From Gossypium raimondii (lineage: Eukaryota; Streptophyta; Magnoliopsida; Malvales; Malvaceae): a DNA stretch of 64,000 nt. The stretch covers positions 50,750,390-50,814,389 of the forward strand of contig NC_068576.1 in assembly GCF_025698545.1 (NCBI RefSeq). The letters are read 5' to 3'. A program made the translations under genes and the position numbers. This document shows, one piece after another, positions 34,884 to 48,350 of the stretch. Under the pieces are notes generated by a model. That model made no database searches. It saw only the letters and a program-made list of their open reading frames with translations, and was not told the origin of the DNA. How positions within the stretch are numbered: the stretch's first letter is position 1; each line of letters begins with the position of its first letter.

Positions 34884-36829
34884 TCAAACACCTTGAATCT
34901 TAATCTTCTCATCTTCTTCCCCAACAATCCCTGCCCAAAACCAATGCTCTTTCCACACATTTTCCATTTGTTCAATGGGAACATTCTTAGTCTCTGGCAA
35001 CAAATAGTACACAAATGCAGTCATCACTATAACCCATCCCCCAAAGAAGAAGAAAATCCCTGCCTTCAAATGGCAAAGCATGCTTAGAAATGTTTGTGCA
35101 ACAATGAATGTGAATATAAAGCTGACCGCCACAGTAATACTTTGTCCGGCCGATCGAATCTCTAGCTGATATATCTCACTCGGAACCAACCATCCCAATG
35201 GACCCCAAGACCATCCAAAACCCGCTACATATATGCATATCAAGATTATAATTAAATATGCATACCCTTGGCTTACTGTACCATGATCCCCTAGCTGAGT
35301 TGCCATGATTCCTCCTATAAGTATCTGTGAGATAAGCATTTGGATTCCCCCGACCATGAATAAGGCTCTTCGCCCAAATTTATCAACGATAAGCATTGAT
35401 ATGAATGTTGATCCGGCTCCGATAACACCGGTTACCACAGAGGAGAGTAGGGAAGCACTTTCACCTATTCCAATTGTTCTGAATAGAAGTGTGGCATAAA
35501 ATGCAATGACATTGATGCCTGTCACTTGTTGGAAAAATGGTATGGCTATTGCCATTACTAGTTGAGGCCTATACTTTCTTTGTATGATTTTCTTGAATGG
35601 GTGTTTGATGGTTTTTGAGATTGAACTTGCTTTGATGAGATCCTCAAGTTCTGCTTCGACATCAGTGGTGCCTCGGACACGTTGCAGCAGCTGTTTAGCC
35701 TTGTCATGATCACTGCTACTTTGGATTAGGCTGCTGGGTGTTTCTGGGAGGAAAAGTGCACCTAGTGTTAGGATTGAGGCTGGAACTCCTGCCATGGCTA
35801 GGGAAATCCGCCAACCCCAACCGCCTTCAATCTTTTCGGTGCCGAAATTAATAAGGTTAGCTACCAGTGCACCTATGCCAATACTGAACTGGAAGCCATT
35901 GTTGATTGCTCCCCTGTATCTAGGCGGTGCCATTTCTGAGAGATACAAAGGGACTGACTGCAGGAAGAAAAAACAATTAAGATTGTGCAGTAAGAATTGG
36001 ATCAATAATGGAAATGTTAAATAATGTACCTGGTTTGCAAATCCAACCCCAATTCCAAGCAAGATACGACCAAATATCAGCATGTAGACATTGAAAGCTG
36101 CACCACCAAGGGCTGAACCAGCAAGGAATGCAGCACCTCCTATCAAGATTGACGGCTTACGACCGAAAACTTTTGTAACTGATGAGGCGAAGAACGTAGC
36201 GACTAGCCCAGCTATGTATAGTGAAGATGTAAATGAGGTTAACAGTTGGCTATCAAATTTGCAGTAGTTACTGATTTTGGTGTCCACCTTCATCTTTCTA
36301 TATACTTCTGGGAAGAACTTCTTGAGAAATGGCTCCATAGATGTCACTCCACCTTCACACAGATAATCATTGTAACTATCTTAAGACATACTAAAAAGAA
36401 GACATCAAAGATTATGGCGTGCAGTTTGGCTTCTTGCATGTACAAATTGATGCTATGTCAGTTCAGTTCACTTCAATCAAGAACCCTTTTCACTTCTGGT
36501 TATTTTCTCTTTTACTTCAAACTAACAAGAAGACATAAATAAGCAATTAAGCTCATGTTTTAGTGGCTGGACAGAGAGCTTTCAAGCTGACTTTTTAAAT
36601 CATACTTGTAAGCATGTAAGGTTAGTAAATTTAGCCATAAATCGTCAACGCAAAGAAGGAAATATATATATTATACAAACGAATTTTGCAGAGGCAAACC
36701 TGAAATCCCAATATCATAGCCAAAGATGACACCTCCCATGGCAGCCATCATACATGACAGAACAACGAACCAGGTCATCCTACCATTGTATTGCCCACCT
36801 CCACCTGTTACTGCCAAAGCAACCGCCAT
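34884..36829 (-). CDS. hexose carrier, HEX6/STP-like sugar:H+ symporter
   Basis: A major-facilitator monosaccharide transporter of the plasma membrane. Exons 36700-36829, 36030-36352 and 34884-35957 give 508 residues, the normal STP length. The N-terminus [20 protein letters not shown] and the whole sequence most resemble the castor-bean HEX6 group. Conserved blocks: [124 protein letters not shown] and [13 protein letters not shown]. Two usually conserved prolines are replaced: FYAT for FYAP (Thr near residue 307) and SEIYQLEIR for SEIFPLEIR (Gln near residue 415). A longer frame reads through the 72-bp second intron (35958-36029); I prefer splicing because it restores [13 protein letters not shown]. 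Confidence 0.92.
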
Positions 36830-38003
36830 CGCTGAACACAGCTGAGCTTTTGGAAAAGGGGAACCCTACTCAAGTTCCTGACAATTTGGGAGGATATATG
36901 GTCACTACAGTGTTGTTTGATTTGGAAGGCCTCAATGAATTATTGGGTTTCAAAGGAAGACAACAAAACAAAACATTACCATCCATCACTTAAATCTTGT
37001 AAGAGCATGTGGGGTTTGAATATTCAACAAGAAGCTTGAACCTTGGGAATAATATGAACTTAAAATGTCACCGCATGTTAAATATATATTATCCATTGAT
37101 GTATAAACTGATGAGCTTAACTTAACTTGCTTGGTTTATGGACAAAACAAATAGAATCTGTCCGGACAGAGTCCCTTAATTATTGGATGATACATATGAC
37201 ATACTATGCTAAATTACTCTTTAAAATGATCGAAACCAATCAGGAACTAATCACATGCCTTTAGTTTCATAATATTTTTTGTTTTTGTATATAATTTATC
37301 TCCTTTTCAAATGATGGTAACTGCTGACGTCCAAAATTTTGCAATGAAAACGAGAGATTGTAAATGTAAATTCTAGTGAAAAAAACGTAAGCCTAAGTCG
37401 TACCCACTTGGAGTGAATGGGCTAAAACTATACTCTCCACCAAAGAATTGTAACTGGGTCATGACTAATGAGTATAACAGACCAAAAACTCATATAATAT
37501 ATTAGAAGTCGTGGATTCAAACCTTACCCAGAAAAAAATATTATCACAAGCTCTAAACTTCACCATATTTTAGGATAGTATCGAATTTTAAGGCATTAAA
37601 GTCTATGTCAGAATTTTGGGGGAAATTAGGAGTGGTGATTTTCTTCCTTTTGAGCACTACTCCACATTAAGTTCTATGGAAATTTCATCTAAAAGATCAT
37701 CAAATTGGAAAACTCCATTGAAATATTTATTTCACTCTAAACCACTCAGCTTAACCCCAGTAAGCACTTACAACTCATATCATTACTAAATCTTTTTCTC
37801 TACCCTTGTTTCTGTTTATATTTTAATCCAGAAGATTTAACTGATAATAAACAGGGGAAGATACCGCAAAGTTGAAGAATAAAAACAGCAGTTTTGCCTC
37901 CAGGATCATTAACCATGGTAACCCAGATCTTTCATTTATATGATTGAAATTTAACTTTACTGCTTCAAGTATTAAGGACTGTGCTGTACGTGTTTGAGAT
38001 TAT
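36830..38003. other. intergenic: HEX6-like promoter side
   Basis: This is the 5' flank of the minus-strand sugar carrier. No other gene was recognised. The short open frame at 36754-36993 is the antisense of exon 1. Confidence 0.5.
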
Positions 38004-38422
38004 ACAGTGAAGGGAAAGTTGAGTTTTGGGGCAAGAATAATTCTAGGAGGAGGAAGTGGCAGTGTTTTCGGACAAATATTTATTGTGTAAGAAGGAGAGA
38101 AGCTGCTAAAGGCTTTCCAATTCCATCTGTGCACGACAGCCGGTCCAATACCAGGGCTCTTGTTTATTTCCACTGAAAAGGTTGCCTTTTGCGGTGAAAG
38201 ATGGATCAACGTTACTTCCTCTTGCCTTACAAGGTTTAGAATTATTTTCCATTGTTTTCACTTTTCACAATTCAAAACAGTGAATTTAAGTAATGCAATA
38301 TGTATAAACATGTGCTGCAGGTTTTGGTACCAATAAGGAAGATCAAAAGAGTCAACCAGAGTGAGAACGTGAAGAATCCAGAAGAAAAGTACATAGAAAT
38401 AGTGATAAGTGGGTTGATTTAA
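38004..38422 (+). pseudogene. GEM-like GRAM-domain protein pseudogene
   Basis: Plus-strand translation from 38004 reads TVKGKLSFGARIILGGG, then a TAA at 38088-38090, then EGEKLLKAFQFHLCTTAGPI, PGLLFISTEKVAFCGER and, after a frame change, LLPYK. A GT-AG intron (about 38232-38321) is followed by VLVPIRKIKRVNQSENVKNP and EEKYIEIV, ending early at a TAA (38420-38422). This is the GRAM domain of the GL2-expression-modulator/ABA-responsive (FIP1/GER) family. An internal stop, a frame change and loss of both ends mark it as a pseudogene. The retained intron shows it arose by DNA duplication, not retrotransposition. Confidence 0.8.
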
Positions 38423-38831
38423 TATGGTTGCGTTGGTATTATTTTTTATGTCAATTCTGTTTAATTATTTTTTTTAAAATTATATTCATGTCTCATAAAC
38501 ATGTTAAGCCTAAAATTACTTTATTTAAGAGATAATATTCAAATGATTTTCATTTTGTATCTCATATCGTATAGCTGAGAAATAAATCAAGAGGTTATCG
38601 TAATTTTTGTGTTATAATCAGTATTACATAGTTGTAGTTTATTTTCATGTTCATGTCTTTTTTGTTATAATTATATTAGAAATATTACATAATTATATAA
38701 TTTTAGACATATTTATAATTTATTTTAAATAAATATCATGTTAAAAGTTAACATAGAAATATCAACCAAATCATATACATTGGACGGACAGCATAATTCT
38801 AATTATAGTTAATTTTCTCCTCCTTCCTATG

Positions 38832-38839
38832 TATAAATA
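38832..38839 (+). promoter_or_regulatory. TATA box of the PLAT gene
   Basis: TATAAATA lies 66 bp before the predicted start codon at 38906, leaving a short 5' UTR of about 35-45 nt. Confidence 0.6.
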
Positions 38840-38905
38840 AAATACCTGCCTATTTCCATAATCGCACATCTCAAGTGAAAAAGTTGCAGTTCATAAGGAA
38901 AGAAA

Positions 38906-39545
38906 ATGAAAGGTGGTCAGTTGGTCTCAATATCTTTTTTTGTTCTACTTTTTTCAGTAGCTGCTAGACCCACCGATGTAAGTATACTTAAAAGGATCCA
39001 TCTTAAGCTGTTTTTACAATACTTTCTTTTGTCAAGCTGATCTACGCGATGATCTTAATGATTTTTTTTTCCAAATGCAGAATGATTGTGTTTACACGTT
39101 GTACGTGAAGACGGGTTGGATGATGAAAGCAGGGACGGACTCGAGGATCAGTGTAGTTCTGGGCGATTCGTTCGGGCGGTCAGTTTGGATTCCAGAACTC
39201 CGTTCATGGGGTTTAATGCCATACGCCCACGACTACTTCGAACGTGGCAACCTTGATGTCTTCAGTGGGCGAGGTAGCTGCATCGGCTCTCCCTGCCGCC
39301 TCAACTTGACCTCCGATGGCTCGGAGTGGCACCATGGCTGGTACTGCGACTACATCGAGGTCACGTCCACCGGACCTCAACAACCATGCGCCCAGACCGT
39401 GTTCTATGTTGATCAGTGGTTGGCCACTGATATTCCCCCTTTCCAGTTAACGGCGTTTCGTGATGGGTGCTATATGCGGGATGAGCCTCGCAAGCGTGGC
39501 AGGAATGTGCCTCTCATTGTTGGGAATCCCGAAAGACCTGCTTGA
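38906..39545 (+). CDS. secreted PLAT/LH2-domain protein (PLAT-plant-stress type)
   Basis: Exons 38906-38977 and 39081-39545 give 178 residues. The first exon is a signal peptide (MKGGQLVSISFFVLLFSVAA). The PLAT domain follows: DCVYTLYVKTG, KAGTDSRISVVLGDSFG, DYFERGNLDVFSGRG, CRLNLTSDGSEWHHGWYCDY and IEVTSTG, then VFYVDQWLATD and a basic tail ending GNPERPA. Arabidopsis PLAT1-3 are ER/secreted proteins that promote abiotic-stress tolerance. Paired cysteines suit a disulphide-bonded secreted fold. The single intron separates the signal peptide from the mature protein, as in relatives. Intact, with its own TATA box. Confidence 0.93.
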
Positions 39546-41534
39546 TGGCTGCCTTTTGGGTTCAAAATAGTTGCTAATAATGTGGCAGAGATGGCAGTGA
39601 GAGGTTTAATTTGGTCCGGTTGTTTCGGAGATCTTTGCATTTTTGGATCTCTAGTAGATATGCTTTTCCTTCTTAGTTCTTTAATCAATTTAAAATAGAT
39701 AAATGAGTTTTGGATAGTTACACTTGGTTTTTTTTTTCTTTTTATCTCATTATACAAAATTTCTTTAAAAAATCCAAACACATCAAAATTTAAAATTTTC
39801 TTTAAAAATCCAAACACATCAAAAATTTAGTTTATTTTCACTTTTATATAGTTTAATGTTTATATATATTTGATAAAAAATATTCGATTTAAAAAAATGC
39901 TACATGGTGTTATGTGATTGGTCACCAATTTTTTTAATGTCCATTAGAAAATAGATTAAAAATTTAATTAAGACATATTTTAAGTACTAAATAGGTGTAA
40001 ATTAAAAATTTAAATGTAAATCTTTTATCACTCCATTAGTGATTTAATCGAAGTTACACTCTAATATTAAATAAAAATATATCGTATAGTTTATTTTAGT
40101 TAAATATAATATATTTATATATAACTTTCAGCCTTATTTTATGGAACTAAACGAAAGATTAGATTTTTTTATATATATAATTGGAGGTAAGGAGAAATTG
40201 CTAACAACCCAAACTCTCATATTACAATATGATTGGTGGAGAAAGATTAGTTAGTCATAGTTGTTCTAATTTGATAATTTCACATATATATTTTTCAAAA
40301 ATAAGCCTCAAACAGTGGGCCTTTATGTGTACAAAGGGAAGGAAGAAAGAGGCCAACTTTTATGATTTTATTGAGCGTAAAGCAATGGTCCAACTAGTGT
40401 CAGGCTCGATCCGGCCCAATCAAATTAGACTAAAAATGGATTGAAACCACGGACTCGAACCCTTATAGGTGAAGGTTTTTAGGTTTATAGGAATAAAGAA
40501 GCTCCCAAGAAAATGCTAAAAAAATCTATTATGTGCAGAATTTAATTCCTGGTTAATAAAAATAAGGAATAAATATTAAATTTATATATGAATTATAATT
40601 TAATATGTAATTTTATATATACAATTTTGGTTTAATTTAATTCTTGTAAATTGTTAATACAATTCTGATATAATATAATTTTATGTTTATATATTGCATA
40701 TGATTAAATTGATATATTTATTTCTTTAAATGCATATGATTAAATTAAAATTAAAGTTTCAAGTATGCATTTGAATCACAATTAGAGTTTCACATGTAAA
40801 ATTGCATCAAATTCCTGTTCATGTATAATTTTGAGATTTATTCCTAAAATAAATAATTAAAACTTTTGTTAACAATTTTGTTTTTATCAAGTTGATTGTT
40901 AAAATCAATTAACGAATAAATTAGATGTTGATGACAACCATGATTTAATCTTTTATTTTTCCATAAAAATCATAAATATATAAAATGCTAAAATATTAAA
41001 ATTTTATATAAATTTATAAAAAAGTCATAACAACTTATAAATATTATAAAAGCTTATAAACATTCTAAAAAATTATTAAAAAATTATAATCTTATAAAAA
41101 TATAAAATTCATAAAAATTAAATTATTACAAAATTATAAAATATATGAATTATAAAAGGTCATTTATTAGTTCCTCATCTTTTAAATTATACCTCAAAAT
41201 TAAAATAAACACATAGCATTAGACCAACCATTAAATAATGTGATAATATTTCTAATTGTTAGATAATGAAATTTTGGTTTTATACTATCTAATTATACCA
41301 ACAATAAAAACTAGAGATGAAAAAATAAAAAAGTAAAAAAAAAAACAATAAAAATGAGAGGGTCCCACAATTATCGTTTTATGCATGAAAGGTCAAGAAA
41401 ATTTAATTCAACTAAAAATGACCCCAACAATCTAATGGCTAATTCTATCTTATGGTTAATTTGATGTCACATGCTTATTCTGATTTTAAGGGTTTAATTT
41501 TCAAAATAAGGAAGCGACAAAATGACTCATCATC
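39546..41534. other. 2-kb AT-rich intergenic region
   Basis: It contains the PLAT 3' UTR at its left and otherwise no gene. A tandem duplication of about 36 bp (unit CTTTAAAAATCCAAACACAT) occurs at 39757-39827. Around 40970-41160 there is a low-complexity run of TATAAAA-like words. Confidence 0.5.
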
Positions 41535-41869
41535 GGAAGGTATTGTCCCCGTGTTTAGGATTTAGGGCAGGTTTTGTCCTAGGTCTCCGCAAAGAGATGT
41601 TGTAAAATTCATGAAGAGGGGCTCTCAGTTGGTGGAGATAAGTACACGTAAGCTCATGAAAGAGGTATTAGTGTTGTGTGCAATATTAATTATAGAGAAC
41701 GCGCCTACTAGAATTCGAATCACCAACAAGCATACGTAGCTTTTACCTTGCAACAATTGTACCACTTCAGCTAAGTATTGATGGTTTGAATCCCTGTGGC
41801 ACGTTCTCTGTAATTAATATTGTGCATAACACCAACACCTCTCTCGTGCACTACACCAAAACAGGTCTT

Positions 41870-42180
41870 TAGCGGCGCTTTTTAACGCCACTAAAGGTAT
41901 TTGCGGCGCTCGGCGCTTTCACAAGCGCCGCAATAAAGGCCGCTAACGAAAACGTCGCAAACATTTGCAGCGTTTACAAACAAAAATGCCGCTAAAGACT
42001 ATGTTCTTTAGCGGCGTTTTTTATTAAGCATTTTCTAAGCGCCGCTAAAGAACATGGTCGTTAGCGACGTTACTTTCTAAGCGCCGCTAAAGAACATGGT
42101 CTCTAGCGGCGTTTTTTTCTAAGCGCCGCTAAAGAAAATGTTCTTTAGCGGTGTTTTTATACAAAAACGCCACTATTTTT
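41870..42180. repeat. left subterminal repeat block of the CACTA
   Basis: At least eight copies of a ~12-bp motif (TTTAGCGGCG or its reverse CGCCGCTAAA) occur in both orientations, forming several small hairpins. In En/Spm such motifs bind the TNPA-type protein. Confidence 0.85.
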
Positions 42181-42392
42181 GGATTTTTTTATATTAAATT
42201 TTTAATTTTTTCAGCCCTCTTCTAGCAACAAATCAAAAGCAATCAGATCTAAACCAACCAAAAGCAATAAATTTATATAATATTTCAAATTAAACGAATA
42301 AAATAATATTAATATCAATAAATAAAAGTGAATCCGTATTATTTTTGCAAAAATATTAAAAGTTAAAATGATAAAAATATTTATGCAATACA

Positions 42393-44158
42393 CTATGACG
42401 GCGGAAGTTGCGACTGAAACATCTTCATCATACTCTGAAGCTGCTGTTGGAGTTCGTCGTACATTCTGCTCTGCTCTACTTCTCTCGATTCCGCATCAGC
42501 TTTAAGTTGTAGCTGGAGTTCTTTGTATTTCTTTTGAACCTCTGCTTCTCTCGCTGCAGCCTCTGCTTCCCTCGCTGCCGCCTCTGCTTTAAATTGTAGC
42601 TGGAGTTCTTCATATTTTCTTTGAACCTCGCCAGTGGTCGCTTGCATCCGAGTCATCCGGTCTTTTAACCTCGAACTTCACTTGAGCTCGACTCCCGAAG
42701 CCATGTATTGTCGCGAATCGGATCCAAAATATTGGGTTGGGCTAACAAAAGATCCTTGAAATCGAACCCGACCATACCTTTCAGGACCCAAAACTTCAGT
42801 AATAATCTGGTTATCAATGTCTTCAAGATGAACAGAACTATCACTAGAAGCAATCGCTTCGTACTCCGCCTTTTTATCCTTTAGTTTTTCCTAAGAAATA
42901 AATTGCATAGTTAGGAACGCAATATATATTAAAAAACATATGCAACATAACAATAGTCACATTACAAGCAATGAATTAAACCATTAGAAAATAAACACTA
43001 TAAATAACTAAAACAAGTCAAATCGTATTAAGTAAACGTACCATTATTTCACCGGCTTCAGGAGTCATGGGAGATCCATCTTTCTTCCTATGTGTAATTT
43101 CAAAAAGTTGAAGGCGTCCAACTTTTTGACCGGATGACAGTTCCTACAATATAGTAGTAAAAATATTGTTTAATGGAAAATTATACATATTTAACAATAT
43201 TAAAAAATTAAAAATACCTCCGCCTCAGCTACACATGCAAAACTTCTCGACCCGGCTGTGTGAGTGAATTTTTGTTTCTACCTGCTGCTTTTTCCAACTT
43301 GTTCACGATCCTACGTTATGAAATTTTTAGTACGTAAATAGTAAATACTATAAACCAAAATAATTACAATAGTTTGGAAGTACGTCATACCTCGTATTTC
43401 TTCGAATGCCAAAATCTAACCGCATCTTCCCATTGCTACCTCAACATACCCGGCGGGACATTTTGCAATTTCTCATCGAAGGTTGTTTTTGTCTTATAAT
43501 AATTTTTCTTCAAAGTACTTTTATTGTCTTTTCATCTTTTTCCAAATGCCTTCCTTACATAAGCATCCGAGACCTCTAAAGCAAACCTCGCCTACAAAAA
43601 ACACAAATTAATAAAGTAAATATAAATGAAACTATTTCCCAAGCATTACAGATGACATTAACATTTTGTTACCTTAATATTATCGAGGGCTTGGTTTTTG
43701 TTGCTATCGGGCATTTGATGCCATGACTCGTAGTTGATAGGCAACATATTCGCATTTCGTGCTAAAATGCCCATGTATCCTGCTAAAAGTCGAGCTTCTG
43801 ATCCAACAGGCTGACCAAAACTATTTCGTCCAACTTTGACACGCTCGACTGGATCTAACTCGTATAACTCTCTAAGTAGCATACGTCATCGACCTCTGCG
43901 CGTCCCACCATTTTCAGCTACAAATGGTATATTATAATATAATAATTTGAAAAATAAATCAATTATAAGTCAACACGCATGTAAATTAAATGTAAAATTA
44001 TTTTGAACTTCTATAGGATCCTCAGCTGTAATCGAAACCTTCGAATATCCAATTGCTGTCTGTTGTTCAGTACTATTTGTTTCTGTCGAGTTTGGATCAT
44101 TTTGAACAATGCTTCCCCTTAGTATTTTTCTTTTAGGCATTTTATCTGCAATACACAT
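42393..44158 (-). pseudogene. Transposase_24-type second gene of the CACTA element
   Basis: Minus-strand segments, N to C: MPKRKILRGSIVQ (from about 44140), LLRELYELDPVERVKVGRN and EARLLAGYMGILARNANMLP, WHQMPDSNKNQALDNIK (to 43658), QKVGRLQLFEITHRKKDGS near 43130, and SVHLEDIDNQIITEVLGPER. It ends in a long coiled coil (42393-42656) with REAEAAAREAEVQKKY repeats and a glutamine-rich tail. This matches the plant Transposase_24/TNPA-like partner of TNP2. Frame breaks and stops between segments (for example near 43870 and 42680) suggest decay, although several junctions could be introns. Confidence 0.75.
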
Positions 44159-44290
44159 AAAATAGTTGAAAACTTAATAACTAATTACAACAATAATAGC
44201 ACATATAAAATAGTTGAAATATATAATAAGACCAAGATTTAAATTATGATATTACGTATAATTAAACAATCGTAAAATCTTACTACATCA

Positions 44291-46862
44291 TTATTCGTAA
44301 ATATCTTCATCCGTATCCTGACGTACCCATTGAAATTGTGCACTAGTACTAGGGATATTATCGTTTAAGTTTTGTTCTGGAAAGAGCAAAGTTTCTGATC
44401 TGTCGTCGATGTTATCTCTACTTCCACTGCCTATGTCAAACAAGTCTCTAGGGATGTTACGGAGTACAACGTACCAACCCTCATCAGTTGGATCTTTTGA
44501 GTAAAAAACTTGTTTGACTTGATATGAGAATACATACGGCTTATCTATCAGTTGTTGTCCTGTGTGAATCAATCGGTCAAAGTTCACCATTGTAAAACCA
44601 AATTGATCTTGCTTAATTCCACGAGCTGTATTAACATCGGCCCAATCACCTCGAAATAAGACAACTTTCCATTTGCCGTAATAATCCAACTCAATTATGT
44701 CAGTAAGATGTCTGAAATATTCCACATTTCCCTCGATAGGATTATTGTCCCTAGCACTAGCATAACTTGTAATTGCAGAATTAACAACTATTCCACAATT
44801 TTGCGTTCTCCTCAACCTCTCGCGATATTTTGTATGAAATCTGAATCCGTTGATGAGGAACGCACTATATATTTTAACCACTCGATTTGGACCTTGGAAG
44901 AGCCGTTTAACTTCGTCGTTTACGTTCTTCCCACTCCAAACCTATTGAATGGAAAGTAAACTGAGAAATTAAAAATGTTATGAGAAAACATTATTATTTG
45001 TAAGCGGAAGCTCCAACTGCATGCCGTTTGGCTTAACCATTCATAAAAAGATTCTGTAAACAATTTATTGATATCTCAATGTTGTGTTCTTCGGGAGCGC
45101 GAACGAGATCTCAATATTTGTTTGTACTCACTATGTTAAAAAAAATGTTCACTTTGTTAGAAGATAAACAATTATTAGTTTGATAAATATTTATCAAATT
45201 TGTAGAACTTACTTCCGTAAAGGTTCCAATGATTCGTGGTGAAACAGAACATATCGATGTGCTTGTACCCACGATAAATGATCTAATTCTGCAATTTCAA
45301 CTTTACCGATTGGTTCTCCAAAACTTTGGAACAAATAAGTATCGGCTAAGTTATGATTCGTGAGTCCAGCATTCCTATTTGGTCTGTTCAACCTTGTTTC
45401 AACATCCTCCAAATATTTTGAGCAGAAGGTCATACATTCCTCTTCCAAGTAGCCTTCAGCAATCGATCCTTCTGGATATCGCTTGTTGCGGCAATAAGAC
45501 TTTAATTTGGATAGGAACCTAAACACAATATATAACATTCTCAAAAGTTGTAACTAAAGGCATAGAGGTGAATGAAGGAAAAATTTAAAAATTTTAATTA
45601 ACACCTTTCTATGGGATACATCAATCGATAGAAAACGGGTCTGCCAAGAATTGCTTCATGCGGGAGATGGATTATCAAGTGAACCATAATGGTGAAGAAG
45701 GAAGGTAGGAAGATTTTCTCCATGTTGCATAAAGTCAAAGCGACTCGATCCTGTACCTTCTGAAGTTCTTGAACATCCTAAAATTTACCACAAATGGCTT
45801 TCATTATATTGGATAGTTCAATTATACAAGACGTCACATTCTTGGACATACAACATCGTAGAGCAACTGGCAATAAATCTTGCATCAAGATGTGATAGTC
45901 ATGTGATTTTAGAGAATATAATCTTCGATCTTTAACACTAACACATCGAGATATATTTTATGCATACGCATCTGGAACCTTTATATCCTTCAACACCATG
46001 CAAAACAGTTCTTTCTCCGTCTTGGACATTGAGAAAATAGAAGGCGGCAACTGATATTTCCCATTCGAAAGTGGATTCGGATGAAGATCAGGTCGAATTC
46101 CCATCTGAACTAAATCAAGTCGACTCTGAAGATTGTCTTTTGATTTTCCGTCTACATTCAAAATTGTACTGACAATGTTCTCGCAGACATTTTTCTCAAT
46201 ATGCATAACATCAAGATTGTGTCGTAATAGGTGGTGCTCCCAATAAGGCAACTAAAAAAAAACACTTCTTTTTTTCCACAAGTCCGCCTCATTAGGATCA
46301 TCCTCTTCATCGGAGTCATCATCAGCTGCATCATTTGATCTTTTATTTCTTTGCGTGTTTGCATGTTGGTTCATCTTCCCATAACTAAAATTCATATCTT
46401 CCAACATTAACAAGATTTCAGATCCACTTGTCTGCGAGGGAGCTTCTCTGAACTCTTCAATACAGTCAAATGTCGAACTCTGAAATCTAAATCTATGATT
46501 TTTCGGTAACCACCGACGGTGCGCCATGTAAGAGAACTTCTTCCCATTGTATAACCATTGCGAACATGTTTGTGCAGCACAACAAGAACACGCATAACGA
46601 CCCTTGGTACTCCAGCCGGATAAATTGGCATAAGCGAGGAAGTCATTAATGGTCCACATCAAAACTGCACGTAAATTAAAGTTCTCCTTTTTCAGTACAT
46701 CGTATGTCTCGACACCAACCCATAATTGTTTTAACTATTCAATAAGTGGCTGTAAATAAATGTCGATATCATTTCCGGGCCCTTTCTCTCCAGGGGTAAT
46801 CATAGATAAGATAAGGGAAGATTGCTTCATGCAAATCCACGGAGGCAGATTGTAAGGATAAT
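44291..46862 (-). pseudogene. TNP2-type CACTA transposase, truncated
   Basis: The first visible segment (46862 downward) reads LPPWICMKQSSLILSMITPG, then a stop in LIE-stop-LKQLWVG, then MWTINDFLAYANLSGWSTKG and CIEEFREAPSQ. After a frame break, LPYWEHHLLRHNLDVMHIEK with NVCENIVSTIL (45958-46251), the most conserved En/Spm block, and MGIRPDLHP. Further downstream are ECMTFCSKYLEDVETRLNRP (45209-45544) and a DUF4216-type segment (44291-44881) with WKVVLFRGDWADV and YVFSYQVKQVFYSKDP. The N-terminal third is absent: upstream of 46862 the sequence turns AT-rich without similarity. At least one nonsense change plus frameshifts disable it. Confidence 0.85.
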
Positions 46863-48279
46863 CATAGATAAAATTAAGAGTAAATTTTAGTAAAAAATAT
46901 ACTTAAAAATATTTATTTAAGTAATGTAAGATATAAATTTTAAAAAATTATATTCGAACAATATATATATTAGTAATAAGTTAAATTAAATTGTAAAAAT
47001 ATAAACATATATATATTTTTAATATTAATAAGTTAAATAAAAACTAAAATGTGTCAAAATCATTGTTGCCTATGTATTATGTTAATTTTCCTTTACAGCA
47101 CATAGTACTATACAAGTTGAGATTCATAATGTTCTTACTTGTAAGATAGAATCATCAAATTGAACCAATCCTCTCTAACATCCTTTTGTCATCACAAAAC
47201 TTAGAACCACATCAAAAGAAAAACTTTAATTTTGACAAATAATATTTTTCTCAATGTTTAGCAAACTGAGATCCAAAATAATCTAAACTGGACAACCTCC
47301 TCAAGATGGAGCAGTGGGGGAACCATTCGGTTTTTGTTTCCACTTGCTTCACACTTCATTCAACAGAAAATAACAAAATAGAAAACAGAAAACAGAAAAT
47401 AGAAAACAGAAAATAAAGAAATATAAAAATGGTACAGAAACATAACATGCTAGAGAAACAGAAATTTATGTGTCCATATTCCTTTCAAAGCTGCAAGATT
47501 TGTTACCAAGTAAAAAATTGATTTTCATGAAAGAAATCCGAACAAATAAATACATTTTATGATTTAAGTAAAGTCTATATTTGATTATGAATCAGTTTAT
47601 AGTTCCTATTCCTAAATACGTAAAAAGAAAACTATATATAATAAAGAGATTGAATCAAAAATGTATATAAATTTATATAAATTTTAAACTAGATATTAAA
47701 ACTATATATATTATATATTAAAATGTATATAAATTTTAAATATATTATAAAAGCAAAAAATCAAAAAAAAAAAGATTGAATCTCATATTTCAACCAAAAA
47801 CATTACTTTGCTCTTTAGAAATTTGAACTTACAAGTTTTGAACAGTGTTGTAGTGTTCAGTTCCTTACCACTATTGGATTTTTTCTAATAGTAGTGTAGT
47901 AGCCCTACCATAGCAAATATTAATAGATATCATTCAATAGGTTTTGAACAAGGTAGCAATTTTCGACAGAACAGAAAGCAGTAAATGATTCAACAAGGTA
48001 GCAATGGAAACTAACTTTATTACCCATATACTTTAATTACAGTCAAAAAACTAAGCAGCAGGCTTAAGTATGCAATTTTCCAATACCTTGTAACATGTCA
48101 TCTCGTTTGTTTTTGGAAAAATCTATATATATATATATATATATTATGCAGTTTGGGACAAGCTAATATCAAAACCTAATTTACACAAAACTAAAAAGAT
48201 GCATAACCATGTCAGTTAGTTTGCTGGCACAGTTATTTAAAAACAAAAAATAATTCCCACAATCTTGTTTCAATTCTGT

Positions 48280-48350
<71 letters not shown>

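Noticed and set aside
40440-40475. Segment GGACTCGAACCC resembling a tRNA T-arm
   Set aside because: No acceptor stem, anticodon arm or D-arm could be fitted around it.
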